64,000 nt of DNA from Lachnospiraceae bacterium (GTDB lineage Bacteria; Bacillota; Clostridia; Lachnospirales; Lachnospiraceae), in the NCBI GenBank assembly GCA_017427685.1, contig JAFRSH010000052.1:62001-126000 (forward strand), given 5' to 3'. How positions within the stretch are numbered: the first letter of the stretch is position 1; each line of letters begins with the position of its first letter. Shown one piece after another: positions 41,557-50,707 of this stretch. The translations under genes and the position numbers were made by a program. The notes under the pieces are model-generated. The model was not told the origin of the DNA and did no database searches. It was given only the letters and a program-made list of their open reading frames with translations.

Positions 41557-43065
41557 ATGGCGGAGAAAAGAGAAATAAACAAAACAGAGAAAAGCTCCGC
41601 GTCCGCATCGGGTCGCGCGGGGAAGCTGCGCAGGTTCCTGGGGAGTTTCAGACTCAGGCTTTTCCTTACGATACTCATTACGGGTTCCGTATCGATCGCG
41701 GCGATGTACATCACCGCCCGGTACGTGTGCAGCAATACCCTTATCGACAAGAGAGTTGACATGGCTTACGACCATCTGAACAAGATGTGTGTCAAGATCG
41801 TCGACAACATGTATATAGGCAATCCGCAGAACGCTCCTCAGATCTCGAGCGAACTGTCGGTTGCAGCGTCCTTATTTGACGGCAGGATCATCGTTGCAGA
41901 CGGTGGTCTTAAGATCGTCTACGATTCCTTCTCGGCAGAGGAAGGCAAGACGATGGTCTCCACCGAAGCGATCAAAGCCATCAGAGGAGGCCAGAGCCGT
42001 TACGTCAGTATCGAAAAAGAGTACGCGGAGCTCTCAATGCCGCTCATAGACCGCGACAACACAGACGGCGAGCCCTACGTGGGCGTTCTTTTCGCCAAGA
42101 TCTCCCTTGAGGACGAGATCGTCCTGGTCAACAACATGGAGAAATTCCTGCTTGTCACCGTGACGCTTTTGTCACTCGTCCTTCTTGTTATCTGTTTCCT
42201 TTCGTCTATGGAGTTCGCCAAGCCCTTCAAGAAGATCGAAGAGAGTATCAGTCATGTCTCGGACGGGTATCTGGACGAGCTTGTTACGATCGGAGGTTAC
42301 TCCGAGGTTGAGCAGCTTTCCGACACCTTCAACGATATGCTCGGAAGGATCGAGCAGCTTGAAGTCTCCAGACAGGAGTTCGTTTCGAACGTTTCTCACG
42401 AGCTCAAGACTCCCATCACATCGATAAAGGTTCTCGCGGATTCACTTATCACACAGCCTGATTCGCCTCCCGAGGTATACCGCGAATTCCTGCGCGATAT
42501 CAATGAGGAGATCGACAGAGAGAACAAGATCATCACCGATCTTCTCGAGCTTGTAAAGCTTGACCGTAAGGAAGGTAACATGCATCTCGCTCTCTGCAAC
42601 ATTAACGCCCTCCTTGAGAAGATCATGAAGAGACTCACACCGATCGCTTCTTCGCTGTCGGTTGAGATCGTTTTCGAGAGCTACAGGGATGTTTCCGCAA
42701 TGGTCGATGAGGTTAAGATGAGCCTTGCACTCACGAACCTTATCGAGAACAGTATCAAGTACAACAAGGAGAACGGCCGCGTCAAGGTCTCTCTCAACAG
42801 TGACGGTAAGTACTTCAGTGTGACCATAGCCGATACCGGTATCGGTATCCCGGCCGATTCGATAGACAGGATCTTTGAACGTTTCTACAGAGTTGACAAG
42901 ACAAGAGCACGCGAGAGCGGCGGAACCGGTCTCGGACTCGCGATCGCGAGAAGTGTCGTGCTCATGCACAACGGTGCTATCAAGGTCGAAAGCGTTGAAG
43001 GAGAGGGCACAACCTTTATCGTAAGTGTTCCGATGTCCTTCAAGGCCGGAGGGGAGCCTGCATAA
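41557..43065 (+). CDS. Membrane sensor histidine kinase
   Basis: 502 residues, ATG 41557 with AGAGGTG upstream. Membrane helix 1 at about 32-52, then an extracytoplasmic sensor of about 140 residues. Membrane helix 2 (FLLVTVTLLSLVLLVICFL, about 195-215), HAMP (about 215-270), the HisKA domain with H281 (VSHELKTPITSIK) and an ATPase domain (NLIENSIKYN, DTGIGIP, GGTGLGLAI) complete it. It forms a pair with the regulator just before. The architecture is WalK/MtrB-like but without a PAS domain between HAMP and HisKA. Confidence 0.94.
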   Translation: MAEKREINKTEKSSASASGRAGKLRRFLGSFRLRLFLTILITGSVSIAAMYITARYVCSNTLIDKRVDMAYDHLNKMCVKIVDNMYIGNPQNAPQISSELSVAASLFDGRIIVADGGLKIVYDSFSAEEGKTMVSTEAIKAIRGGQSRYVSIEKEYAELSMPLIDRDNTDGEPYVGVLFAKISLEDEIVLVNNMEKFLLVTVTLLSLVLLVICFLSSMEFAKPFKKIEESISHVSDGYLDELVTIGGYSEVEQLSDTFNDMLGRIEQLEVSRQEFVSNVSHELKTPITSIKVLADSLITQPDSPPEVYREFLRDINEEIDRENKIITDLLELVKLDRKEGNMHLALCNINALLEKIMKRLTPIASSLSVEIVFESYRDVSAMVDEVKMSLALTNLIENSIKYNKENGRVKVSLNSDGKYFSVTIADTGIGIPADSIDRIFERFYRVDKTRARESGGTGLGLAIARSVVLMHNGAIKVESVEGEGTTFIVSVPMSFKAGGEPA

Positions 43066-43099
43066 CAGGCACAGTATCATTTGTTTCTTTGGGGGTTTC

Positions 43100-44083
43100 A
43101 TGTCGTTGGTTCGAAAGCTTCTTATCGCTGCGGCGCTTATGATCACCGCACTCCTCCTGACCGCGTGCTCGGATGGGCAGGAGGCTGTTTCGGATGCGCA
43201 GACACAGACGACAGAGGATACCTTCAAGATATTCAGGACCGATGTGACCGAATCATCACTTCTCTGGGAGAGCGGTGAGACTCCCGACGAGAGCTTCGGC
43301 AAGATCGAGCAGGTGAGAAAAGTCCTTGATGAGCTCGCAAGCACTCCGCGTGACAAGGAGATGAAGAAGCTACTCCCCGGAAGCGTCACGATGGATTCCG
43401 CGTATTTCGGAAGAGACGGTCAGCTCATCATAAGCTTCAGCAAGTCATATAACAGCCTGCCCACAGTTACGGAGCTGCTGCTTCGAGCCGGCTACGTGAA
43501 GACGCTCTGTCAGCTGGGGTTCGTCGATTATGTAGAGTTCTATGTCGAAGAGACACCCCTTATCCTCAGAGGCGAAGTGATCCCCGGACTCATGAAGCAG
43601 ACAGATTTCATCGACAACACCGGCAACACGACCTACTTCAGACAGGAGGTTGAACTCACGCTGTACTTCGTCAAGAGCAGTGAGAAGATGCTCGGCAGCG
43701 GTATATACATCGTTACCTACGACGGCTCGAGTTCCTACGAGGAGCTTGTCTCAAGGCTTCTTGTGAGGGGTCCCGAGGAGGGCGACACCGAGTTCATCCC
43801 GACACTTCCCGAAGGGACTGTCATCAACAAGATAACATCGAGCGACGGGATCGTATACGTAGATGTGAACGAGGAATTCCTCAATTACAGAGAAAACATC
43901 GGCGAGGAGCTTACGGTTTACTCGCTTGTCAATTCGTTGTGCGAGCTTCAGGGGATCATGAAGGTTCAGATCACCGTGAACGGTACGACACGTAAAGCAT
44001 TCGAAAAGTACGGTCAGGGCGGCTTTATAGAGAGACGACCCGATCTTATCGCGAGCGAGAAGGCAGGTGAGGCTGACGGATAA
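43100..44083 (+). CDS. GerMN-domain lipoprotein (LpqB-like partner of the kinase)
   Basis: 327 residues from ATG 43100; a longer frame that overlaps the kinase gene lacks a site. Lipobox LLLTAC with lipid Cys23. Two GerMN-type domains are likely, the second clear at about 215-325 (LPEGTVINKITSSDGIVYVD, then LVNSLCELQGIMKVQITVNG). GerMN lipoproteins occur with spore germination and, in actinobacteria, as LpqB with MtrAB. Gene order RR-kinase-GerMN here repeats that. comEC overlaps its end by 17 bases. Confidence 0.85.
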   Translation: MSLVRKLLIAAALMITALLLTACSDGQEAVSDAQTQTTEDTFKIFRTDVTESSLLWESGETPDESFGKIEQVRKVLDELASTPRDKEMKKLLPGSVTMDSAYFGRDGQLIISFSKSYNSLPTVTELLLRAGYVKTLCQLGFVDYVEFYVEETPLILRGEVIPGLMKQTDFIDNTGNTTYFRQEVELTLYFVKSSEKMLGSGIYIVTYDGSSSYEELVSRLLVRGPEEGDTEFIPTLPEGTVINKITSSDGIVYVDVNEEFLNYRENIGEELTVYSLVNSLCELQGIMKVQITVNGTTRKAFEKYGQGGFIERRPDLIASEKAGEADG

Positions 44084-46490
44084 TCTTGAACGGTTGGTCG
44101 CAAGACCCATGCTCGTATTCTTCGTCTGTTTCGCTTCGGCGATCCTCCTGATCGGGGATTCGCCGGGAGGCGCGGCGAGGGTATCGGTTCTTTCACTCGG
44201 ATGCGCTGTCTTCGTGCTGGTGAGGATACGCAGCGGCAGAGCGGGGCCCGGTGAGGTAAGGGCTGCGGTGATCTTCTTTACGATCCCGGTCCTTCTTTTC
44301 GCGGCGGCACAGAGAACCGCGAGTGTACTTACACTTTCTTCACTCAGGCAAAGCCTTGAGTCATCGGTAACTTCAACGGAATGTTCGTTTTTCGGTATTA
44401 TCACCGACATCTCAATCGACAACGACAAAACTCTTTACTTCATTGATAATGCTTCGATTCGTTCGGAACGTCTCGATGTGGACGGATCTGACGGTCTTCT
44501 GAGCGGTTCAGTGAGGGTAACTCTTGCCTCGCGTGACCGTGAGGACCTCGGGGTCGGCACTTACGTCACGGGAGAGGGGAAGCTTCGCGCTCTTCAGCAG
44601 GCTTCCAATCCGGGGTGCTTCGACGAGGAGGCATATTACACGACGCGCGGCATAGATGCCCTTATCACGGCTTCACGGATCAGTGTGGGATCAGAGGATT
44701 CTGAGAGGAGCATCCTTTCAAAGATGCACCTTGGTATCAAGAACTTTTTCATGGACCTCAGACTCCGGGCGGTGGGAGCGCTCGCACAGAACCTCCCCGA
44801 AGACGAGGCGGCCGTCCTTTCGGCGATGCTCACGGGCGAGAGAGGACTACTTGAAGAAGAGACGAAGGACGCGCTTGCAGCGGGCGGTATAGCGCATATA
44901 CTGGCTGTTTCCGGTCTCCACATCTCTCTGATCTCCGGCGGGATCTACTCCCTGCTCTTGAGGCTCACGGGCCGCAAGAAGCTTTGTTGCGCCGTTACGG
45001 CATTCATGCTCGTGCTTTACGGAGTGTTCACGGGGATGCCCGTTTCGGCCGCACGCGCGATCATCATGAGCTCCTGTATGCTTGTGGGACGGATGAGTGG
45101 CAGGACTTACGACATGATCAGCTCTATATCGCTGGCGGGTCTTATCATCCTGTTTGTGAATCCTCTTTATATCAGGGATTCTTCCTTTATCATGTCATTC
45201 ACCGCTGTGGGCGGTGTGGCTGTCGGTAACGAGCTGCTGCGCGGCGCGAGGATCCGCAGCAAAGCGGCTGCGCCCTTCCTGACGATAGGAGGAGTGTATG
45301 TGTTCCTGCTCCCTGTGCTCATGAACACCTATTACTACGTGAATCCTTACTCGCTTCTCATAAACCTGATCGTGATACCGCTCATGTCGCTCGTAGTACC
45401 GCTCGGTGGTATCAGCATCCTTGCGACGGCGATCGCCGGCAGCGGCGTCTCAATCTTCGCCTCGGGGCTCTGTCATTACCTCATACGCGGGATCATTTGG
45501 GCCTGCAAGCTGACGCGCGGTCTGCCCTTTTCAAAGGTCATCACCGGCCACAGAAGCGACGGTGTACTTCTTGCATATTATTCGGTCATCGCTCTTGTTC
45601 TGATCCTTGTGATGACTCTCAGGAAGAAGTGGCCGATGTGGCTGCTCTTTCTGTGCCTCATCATCTTTGTGAAGTTCCCGAACGCCGGCACGACCGTTCA
45701 CATGCTTGATGTGGGGCAAGGCGAGTGTATCGTGATCGAAGACAGGACCGAGAACATCATCGTTGACGCGGGCAGCTCAAATGTCACGAAGCTATACAAA
45801 TATCGTGTCGGCCCTTTCTTACGTTACATGGGTATCGACAGGGTCGACCGGATGATCCTCACGCACGCAGACAGCGACCATAAAAGTGCTATGAAGGACC
45901 TCTTTGAGGATCCTGATGTGACGGTTGGGGAGTTTATCTGCGCTGACGCATATGATAACGGAAGTGAACTCGCCGATTCTTCGCCTGAACCCTGCACAGT
46001 CAGGGAGGTGGCAGCGGGAGACGTGATCACCCTCGAGAGCGGAAGCAGACTCTGTGTTGTTTCTCCGACAGGAAGAGAGGGATCGACCGAAAGGAGTGAC
46101 AGGAACGATCAAAGCGTTGTATTTGAATTCATGGGAGAGAACCTTACGGCGCTCTTCACGGGAGACTCGTCATCAAAGGTTGAGGCAGAATATCTGCCGA
46201 AGCTCAGGGAGTTCCGGCAGGACGAAGATCCGGAGGATTCACAGAGTCGGGTGATAGATCTTCTCAAGGTTGCTCATCACGGTTCAAAGAACTCGACTTC
46301 CCGGGCACTGCTTGAAGCGGTAGACCCGACTGTCGGGATCATTTCCGCGTCCGCAACAAACAGATACGGACATCCTTCCAAAGAGACGCTCGAGAGGCTT
46401 GAAAACGCGGGCTGCAGCGTGTACACGACGAGCAGGGTGGGGTATATCAGGCTCACGTGCAGCGGTGGAAACATAAGCGTTATGACATAA
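44067..46490 (+). CDS. comEC: ComEC/Rec2 DNA-uptake channel
   Basis: 807 residues, GTG start at 44067 overlapping the lipoprotein gene. N-terminal membrane helices and OB-like DUF4131 region (about 1-200); Competence membrane domain (about 215-520, LAVSGLHISLISGGIY, GMPVSAARA). The C-terminal metallo-beta-lactamase domain (about 545-807) has HMLDVGQGECIVIE, the metal motif HADSDHKS, a DSSSKVE loop and LLKVAHHGSKNS. It forms the membrane pore for single-stranded DNA and may degrade the other strand. Its presence suggests natural transformation is possible. Confidence 0.93.
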   Translation: MRLTDNLERLVARPMLVFFVCFASAILLIGDSPGGAARVSVLSLGCAVFVLVRIRSGRAGPGEVRAAVIFFTIPVLLFAAAQRTASVLTLSSLRQSLESSVTSTECSFFGIITDISIDNDKTLYFIDNASIRSERLDVDGSDGLLSGSVRVTLASRDREDLGVGTYVTGEGKLRALQQASNPGCFDEEAYYTTRGIDALITASRISVGSEDSERSILSKMHLGIKNFFMDLRLRAVGALAQNLPEDEAAVLSAMLTGERGLLEEETKDALAAGGIAHILAVSGLHISLISGGIYSLLLRLTGRKKLCCAVTAFMLVLYGVFTGMPVSAARAIIMSSCMLVGRMSGRTYDMISSISLAGLIILFVNPLYIRDSSFIMSFTAVGGVAVGNELLRGARIRSKAAAPFLTIGGVYVFLLPVLMNTYYYVNPYSLLINLIVIPLMSLVVPLGGISILATAIAGSGVSIFASGLCHYLIRGIIWACKLTRGLPFSKVITGHRSDGVLLAYYSVIALVLILVMTLRKKWPMWLLFLCLIIFVKFPNAGTTVHMLDVGQGECIVIEDRTENIIVDAGSSNVTKLYKYRVGPFLRYMGIDRVDRMILTHADSDHKSAMKDLFEDPDVTVGEFICADAYDNGSELADSSPEPCTVREVAAGDVITLESGSRLCVVSPTGREGSTERSDRNDQSVVFEFMGENLTALFTGDSSSKVEAEYLPKLREFRQDEDPEDSQSRVIDLLKVAHHGSKNSTSRALLEAVDPTVGIISASATNRYGHPSKETLERLENAGCSVYTTSRVGYIRLTCSGGNISVMT

Positions 46491-46492
46491 AT

Positions 46493-46521
46493 TTGACACG
46501 GATATGCAAGTAGGCTATACT
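46493..46521 (+). promoter_or_regulatory. Near-consensus promoter downstream of comEC
   Basis: TTGACA (46493-46498), 17-base spacer, TATACT (46516-46521), right after the comEC stop. It would serve the membrane protein gene at 46668 with a leader of about 140 bases that contains a TGTGGT/ACCACG hairpin. Confidence 0.75.
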
Positions 46522-46667
46522 GTACTCTAAATGTGGTATAAATTTTTCATGAAACCACGTTTGTAACACAAGCGGATCAAAGCGGATTACAGATGCGATT
46601 TGCATAACAATATAAAGAACACTATCTAAACCAAAGAAACGGTTTTAGTTTAGAGGCGGAGAGAAAC

Positions 46668-47819
46668 GTGTCAAAGAAAACATTAAAATACGCACTCAAT
46701 ATTGTGCTGATCTTTTTGCTTGCGGCGGGTACGCTTTACTTCCTGCTCAGAGGCAGCGAGATCAAAGTGGTATTCAGTAAGATCGGAGATGCCAACATAT
46801 ACCTGCTCATGCTCGGCGCACTTTTTGTGCTCGGGTATGTTTGCATGGAATCGGTCATAATCAGATATATCCTGTACAACCTTAAGCATGAGATAAGTCT
46901 GTTCAAGTGCATACTTGTCTCAAACGTAGGTTTCTTTTTCTGCGGTATCACACCGAGCGCCACGGGCGGACAGCCCATGCAGGTTTTCTACCTTGCGAAG
47001 TACGGCGTTGACCCTCTCATGGGAACGCTCGTTATCGCGGTGGTCACTATCTGCTACAAGCTGACGCTTGTTCTGCTGACGATCATCTTCCTTGTGATCA
47101 GGCCGTCGGCGATGTTCGCGGCGATCGGCAACGCACCTATACTGTTCTGCGTCGGTGTGGTGATCATTCTTTCGCTTATTGTTTTCCTTGCCCTTTGTGT
47201 GTACAAGACGTCGATCGCGTTCTTTATCATCTCAAAGGTCATCACCTTCGGTGGAAAGATCAAGCTCATCAAGAAGCCGGACAGAACGCTTTCCAAGGCG
47301 ATCCACTCGATCCGCGGTTATGAAAAGGCTTCCAAGTTTGTTAAAAAGCATCCCGGAATGATCGTCGGAGCTCTCGGTCTCACGTTTGTACAGAGACTGC
47401 TTTATTTCTCGGTTACGTTTATTGTCCTTTCCGCGCTCGGCCTCGATCCGAACTGGATGGATGTTATATCGTATCAGCTCGTGCTTGCGCTTGCGGTTGA
47501 CGCACTTCCGCTTCCGGGAGCCAGCGGCGCGAACGAGACGGTATTCCAGCTTCTCTACGGAGCTCTTTACGCGGATATCGCATTGTCCGCCGTTATCCTC
47601 AACAGAGGTATCACGTATTACTTTATGATGCTGTTTACTCTGTTGTTTACCGTAGTTGCCCATTTTGTCAGCATCAGGGGAGAAAAAGCGGCCAAGAACA
47701 GCGAGGCGCATGCCAAAAAGGTGCATGTACTCGCTCACTACGTCAAAGATCCCGTTATAAATGCTGCGGGTGAGGTCGAAGGCATGCAATCAGCCCCGGC
47801 CAAAACGGAAACACAGTAG
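46668..47819 (+). CDS. Lysylphosphatidylglycerol-synthase-type membrane protein (flippase-like, no transferase domain)
   Basis: 383 residues, GTG 46668 after GGCGGAGAGA. Eight to nine membrane segments of the LPG_synthase_TM/UPF0104 family, with conserved GFFFCGITPSATGGQPMQ and ALPLPGASGANE. The C-terminal aminoacyl-transferase domain of MprF is absent; the end is a short Ala/Lys/Thr tail. Family members move or bind lipids in the membrane. It is followed by pssA and psd, fitting a phospholipid role, but the substrate is not shown. Confidence 0.85.
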   Translation: MSKKTLKYALNIVLIFLLAAGTLYFLLRGSEIKVVFSKIGDANIYLLMLGALFVLGYVCMESVIIRYILYNLKHEISLFKCILVSNVGFFFCGITPSATGGQPMQVFYLAKYGVDPLMGTLVIAVVTICYKLTLVLLTIIFLVIRPSAMFAAIGNAPILFCVGVVIILSLIVFLALCVYKTSIAFFIISKVITFGGKIKLIKKPDRTLSKAIHSIRGYEKASKFVKKHPGMIVGALGLTFVQRLLYFSVTFIVLSALGLDPNWMDVISYQLVLALAVDALPLPGASGANETVFQLLYGALYADIALSAVILNRGITYYFMMLFTLLFTVVAHFVSIRGEKAAKNSEAHAKKVHVLAHYVKDPVINAAGEVEGMQSAPAKTETQ

Positions 47820-47841
47820 TATTACAAAAGAAGGAGTTCTT

Positions 47842-48504
47842 ATGATAGGGTTTTACAATTACACTGTAGTCATCACTTACCTGAGCGTCCTTTCGGCGTG
47901 CACATCGATCTGTTTCGCTTTCGGCGGAAACATCAAGTGGGCGATCCTGATGCTCGTTATCTCGGGACTCTGTGACATGCTCGACGGGCCTATCGCCAGG
48001 ACCAAGAAAGACAGATCCGAAACCGAGCGCAAGTTCGGCATCCAGATCGATTCGCTTTCCGATGTCATCAGCTTCGGAGTGGCACCCGCGTGCATCATCT
48101 ACAACGTTGCGAGTCACCTCTCCGACAGTGAGTCGGGATGGCTTGTGATCCCCGCAGCAGTGGCAGGTGCGGCACTCCTCATATGCGCTGTCATCAGGCT
48201 TGCGTTCTTCAATGTCTCCGAAGAAGAGAGACAGGCAGTCGAAGGCAAGAAGCTCCGTGACTCCTACAGAGGACTCCCCGTTACCAACGTAGCGCTCATT
48301 TTCTCGATCGCTTCGCTTGCTTCGTATTTTTTGAGCGGCAACGCCTTTGTTATCACCATGATCGTCATTACGGCGCTTACCGCATTCTTTTATGTTCTTG
48401 ATTTCAAGATGGTCAAGCTTCACGGCAAGATGCTTGTCGTTATCGGATTGTTCGGATTTGCTGTGCTTATCGGAGTGTTCCTGTCGCCTCTTAAGGGATT
48501 TTGA
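47842..48504 (+). CDS. pssA: CDP-diacylglycerol--serine O-phosphatidyltransferase
   Basis: 220 residues from ATG 47842 after AAGGAGTTC; the frame extends upstream into the previous gene without a site. The CDP-alcohol transferase signature is visible as DMLDGPIARTKK, then FGIQIDSLSDVISFG, with the acidic residues that bind metal. Six or so membrane segments. It makes phosphatidylserine from CDP-diacylglycerol and serine. psd, next on the strand, turns this into phosphatidylethanolamine. Confidence 0.93.
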   Translation: MIGFYNYTVVITYLSVLSACTSICFAFGGNIKWAILMLVISGLCDMLDGPIARTKKDRSETERKFGIQIDSLSDVISFGVAPACIIYNVASHLSDSESGWLVIPAAVAGAALLICAVIRLAFFNVSEEERQAVEGKKLRDSYRGLPVTNVALIFSIASLASYFLSGNAFVITMIVITALTAFFYVLDFKMVKLHGKMLVVIGLFGFAVLIGVFLSPLKGF

Positions 48505-48559
48505 CGGGAGGCTCTGTTAACCCTCGGGGGTAGTTGAAACTGAAACGGGAGGCTGGAGA

Positions 48560-49429
48560 ATGAGATACAGGGATAGAAAAGGAAACACGTATATCGTTGA
48601 AAACGGGCAGGAGAAGATGCTGCCGTTTTTGTACGGAACGGTTCCGGGAAGGATGCTCCTCAAGCTCCTTACCTGCAGACCTGTCTCAAAGATCGTGGGA
48701 CTCTGGCAGAGCACGCCTTTTTCGGCTCTGACGATCGACAGGTTCATTATGAACAACAATATCCGCATGAAGGACTACATTCCCACCAAGTATTCTTCAT
48801 TCAACGATTTCTTCGCGAGGAAGATCAGGCGTTCACGTCGTCCGATCTGTGAGGATGAGCAGGCGCTCATCACCCCCAGCGATGGTAAGGTACTTGCATA
48901 CAGGATCAAGGATGATCTCAGTGTTAAGATCAAGAACAGAACTTACACCTTAAACGAGCTCTTTGACGGTGACGATGTTACGCAGGAATTCGGGGGCGGA
49001 TTCCTCTACGTTATCAGGCTCACGGTAGATAATTATCACAGATATTCATACGTTGATTCCGGTACCAAATCCGAGAACACGTTCATCAAAGGTAAGCTTC
49101 ATACGGTCAACCCCGTCGCGCTCGATCATGTGCCCGTATTCCATGAGAATTGCAGGGAGTACACGGTGATCGACGGTGACAATATCGGTCGTCACGTGAT
49201 GATGGAGGTCGGCGCGATGCTCGTTGGCAGGATCGTCAACCATCACGGTGCCGGCAGGGTTAAGAGGGGTGCCGAGAAGGGCTTCTTCATGTTCGGCGGT
49301 TCGACTATCGTCCTCCTTACCAAGAAGGACATAGTTCCCGACAACGACATCCTCTTTAATACACGCAAGGGAATCGAAACGCTTGTCAAGCTCGGAGAGC
49401 AGATCGGTCATAAGAAAGGCACGCTTTGA
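48560..49429 (+). CDS. psd: Phosphatidylserine decarboxylase proenzyme
   Basis: 289 residues, ATG 48560 after GGGAGGCTGG. The self-cleaving motif is G246-G247-S248-T (FGGST rather than the common LGST), giving a pyruvoyl group at Ser248. Conserved SFNDFFARKI and TVDNYHRYSY support the larger Psd type. The mature enzyme makes phosphatidylethanolamine at the membrane. It forms a unit with pssA. holA begins inside its last codons. Confidence 0.93.
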   Translation: MRYRDRKGNTYIVENGQEKMLPFLYGTVPGRMLLKLLTCRPVSKIVGLWQSTPFSALTIDRFIMNNNIRMKDYIPTKYSSFNDFFARKIRRSRRPICEDEQALITPSDGKVLAYRIKDDLSVKIKNRTYTLNELFDGDDVTQEFGGGFLYVIRLTVDNYHRYSYVDSGTKSENTFIKGKLHTVNPVALDHVPVFHENCREYTVIDGDNIGRHVMMEVGAMLVGRIVNHHGAGRVKRGAEKGFFMFGGSTIVLLTKKDIVPDNDILFNTRKGIETLVKLGEQIGHKKGTL

Positions 49430-50409
49430 AGACTATCGCCACAGACATCAGGAATCAGTCTCTGAGAAAGATATATCTGCTCTGCGGGAGTGAGACGTAT
49501 CTTGTGAGACATTGTGTCCGAATGCTCAGGAAAGCGGCACTCGGGGACGACGAGAATTCCGAGATGAACTTTGACAGCTTTAATGAGCAGAACTTCGACT
49601 ACAGGGCTTTTTCCGACAGTGCGCAGACCATCCCCTTCCTGGCTACTTACAGAGTGATACTTCTTGACGAATGCAAGCCGACCGACGAGATCGATGCGTT
49701 TATCTCGCTTCTTGAGGAGATGCCCGAGACGACACTCATAATCATGACCATGAAGAGTGTCGACAAGAAGACCAAGCTTTACAAAGCAGTCACCAAGTAC
49801 GGTTATGTGGCCGACCTTTCGGAGCTCACGGGACAGAACAGGATAGACTTCGTCGCAAGAGAGTTCCAAAAGTACGGCAAGGGCGTCAGCGCATCCGATG
49901 CCGCGTATTTTGCCGAGAACGTCGGCGGAGACCTCTACAACCTCATGAACGAAGCCGACAAGGTCGCTTCTTATGCGGAAGGACGTGACCGCGTCACAAG
50001 AGCCGATATCGACGAAGTCTGCGTCATGCAGACCGAGAACAGGATATTCGATCTGATCGGTGAGATAGCGGCGGGACACGGACAGAACGTCATGGGGATC
50101 TGTGCGGATCTTATGTACCTTAAGGAAAGCCCGATGAGGATCCTGCGTCTTCTCGCGAACGAGTACCTCAGGCTTGCGACGCTGATCGAACTCAAGAACA
50201 AGGGTCTTTCGGTGAGCTCGATCTCGCAGGAGACCAAAACTCCGGACTGGCTTGTTAAGAAGAGACTCGGACTGATCGCACGTATGGACTCAAGGATGAT
50301 AAGGCATGCGGTTGAGCTTATAGGCACAACGGAGCAGAATATCAAAAGCGGTGATATCGACATGCAGACAGGTCTCGAAATAATGCTTGCAGATTTGTCA
50401 TGTGTGTAG
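49426..50409 (+). CDS. holA: DNA polymerase III delta subunit
   Basis: 327 residues, TTG start at 49426 overlapping the psd stop, with AGAAAGG upstream. Domain I has the AAA-like fold (LYLLCGSETYLVRH-type start, here IYLLCGSETYLVRHCVRML). The middle has TKLYKAVTKYGYVADLS, and the C-terminal collar helices cover about 220-327 (LKESPMRILRLLANEYLRL). Delta opens the sliding clamp in the clamp loader. In Bacillus holA follows comEC; here lipid genes separate them. Confidence 0.92.
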   Translation: MKTIATDIRNQSLRKIYLLCGSETYLVRHCVRMLRKAALGDDENSEMNFDSFNEQNFDYRAFSDSAQTIPFLATYRVILLDECKPTDEIDAFISLLEEMPETTLIIMTMKSVDKKTKLYKAVTKYGYVADLSELTGQNRIDFVAREFQKYGKGVSASDAAYFAENVGGDLYNLMNEADKVASYAEGRDRVTRADIDEVCVMQTENRIFDLIGEIAAGHGQNVMGICADLMYLKESPMRILRLLANEYLRLATLIELKNKGLSVSSISQETKTPDWLVKKRLGLIARMDSRMIRHAVELIGTTEQNIKSGDIDMQTGLEIMLADLSCV

Positions 50410-50459
50410 TAATATAGTGAAGTCGTAGTGACGGAGTGCACACGACTCGATTGTGACTC

Positions 50460-50545
50460 GGAGTGGTATCGAAGTGGTCATAACGGCCCTGACTCGAAAT
50501 CAGGTAGGCGGCAACGTCTCGTGGGTTCGAATCCCACCCACTCCG
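50460..50545 (+). tRNA. tRNA-Ser (anticodon CGA)
   Basis: 86 bases. Acceptor GGAGTGG (50460-50466) pairs with CCACTCC (50538-50544), discriminator G at 50545. Anticodon stem-loop CTGA-CTCGAAA-TCAG reads CGA (codon UCG). A long variable arm and the T arm GTGGG-TTCGAAT-CCCAC identify a serine tRNA. CCA is not encoded. A T-rich run and a terminator follow. Confidence 0.97.
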
Positions 50546-50584
50546 CTTTTTATTTTTTTTTTTGCCCTTCGGTAAGGGCAGGCG

Positions 50585-50615
50585 GCCTGTGCGAAAGCAC
50601 AGGCTTGCTTTTTTT
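50585..50615 (+). terminator. Rho-independent terminator after tRNA-Ser
   Basis: GCCTGTGC (50585-50592), GAAA loop, GCACAGGC (50597-50604), then TTGCTTTTTTT. A smaller stem GCCCTT/AAGGGC (50564-50579) and a run of 11 Ts lie before it. Confidence 0.88.
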
Positions 50616-50622
50616 GTGCGGT

Positions 50623-50628
50623 TATAAT
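50623..50628 (+). promoter_or_regulatory. Possible -10 element for rel
   Basis: A perfect TATAAT directly after the tRNA terminator, about 80 bases before the rel start. No good -35 is seen at 16-18 bases, so the call is weak. Confidence 0.35.
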
Positions 50629-50707
50629 AAAATCTATGAATTATAACAATCATCAACAGCATACATAGTTTAATGTTGTATTGATCAAGATGCGAGAGGC
50701 GAGATAT

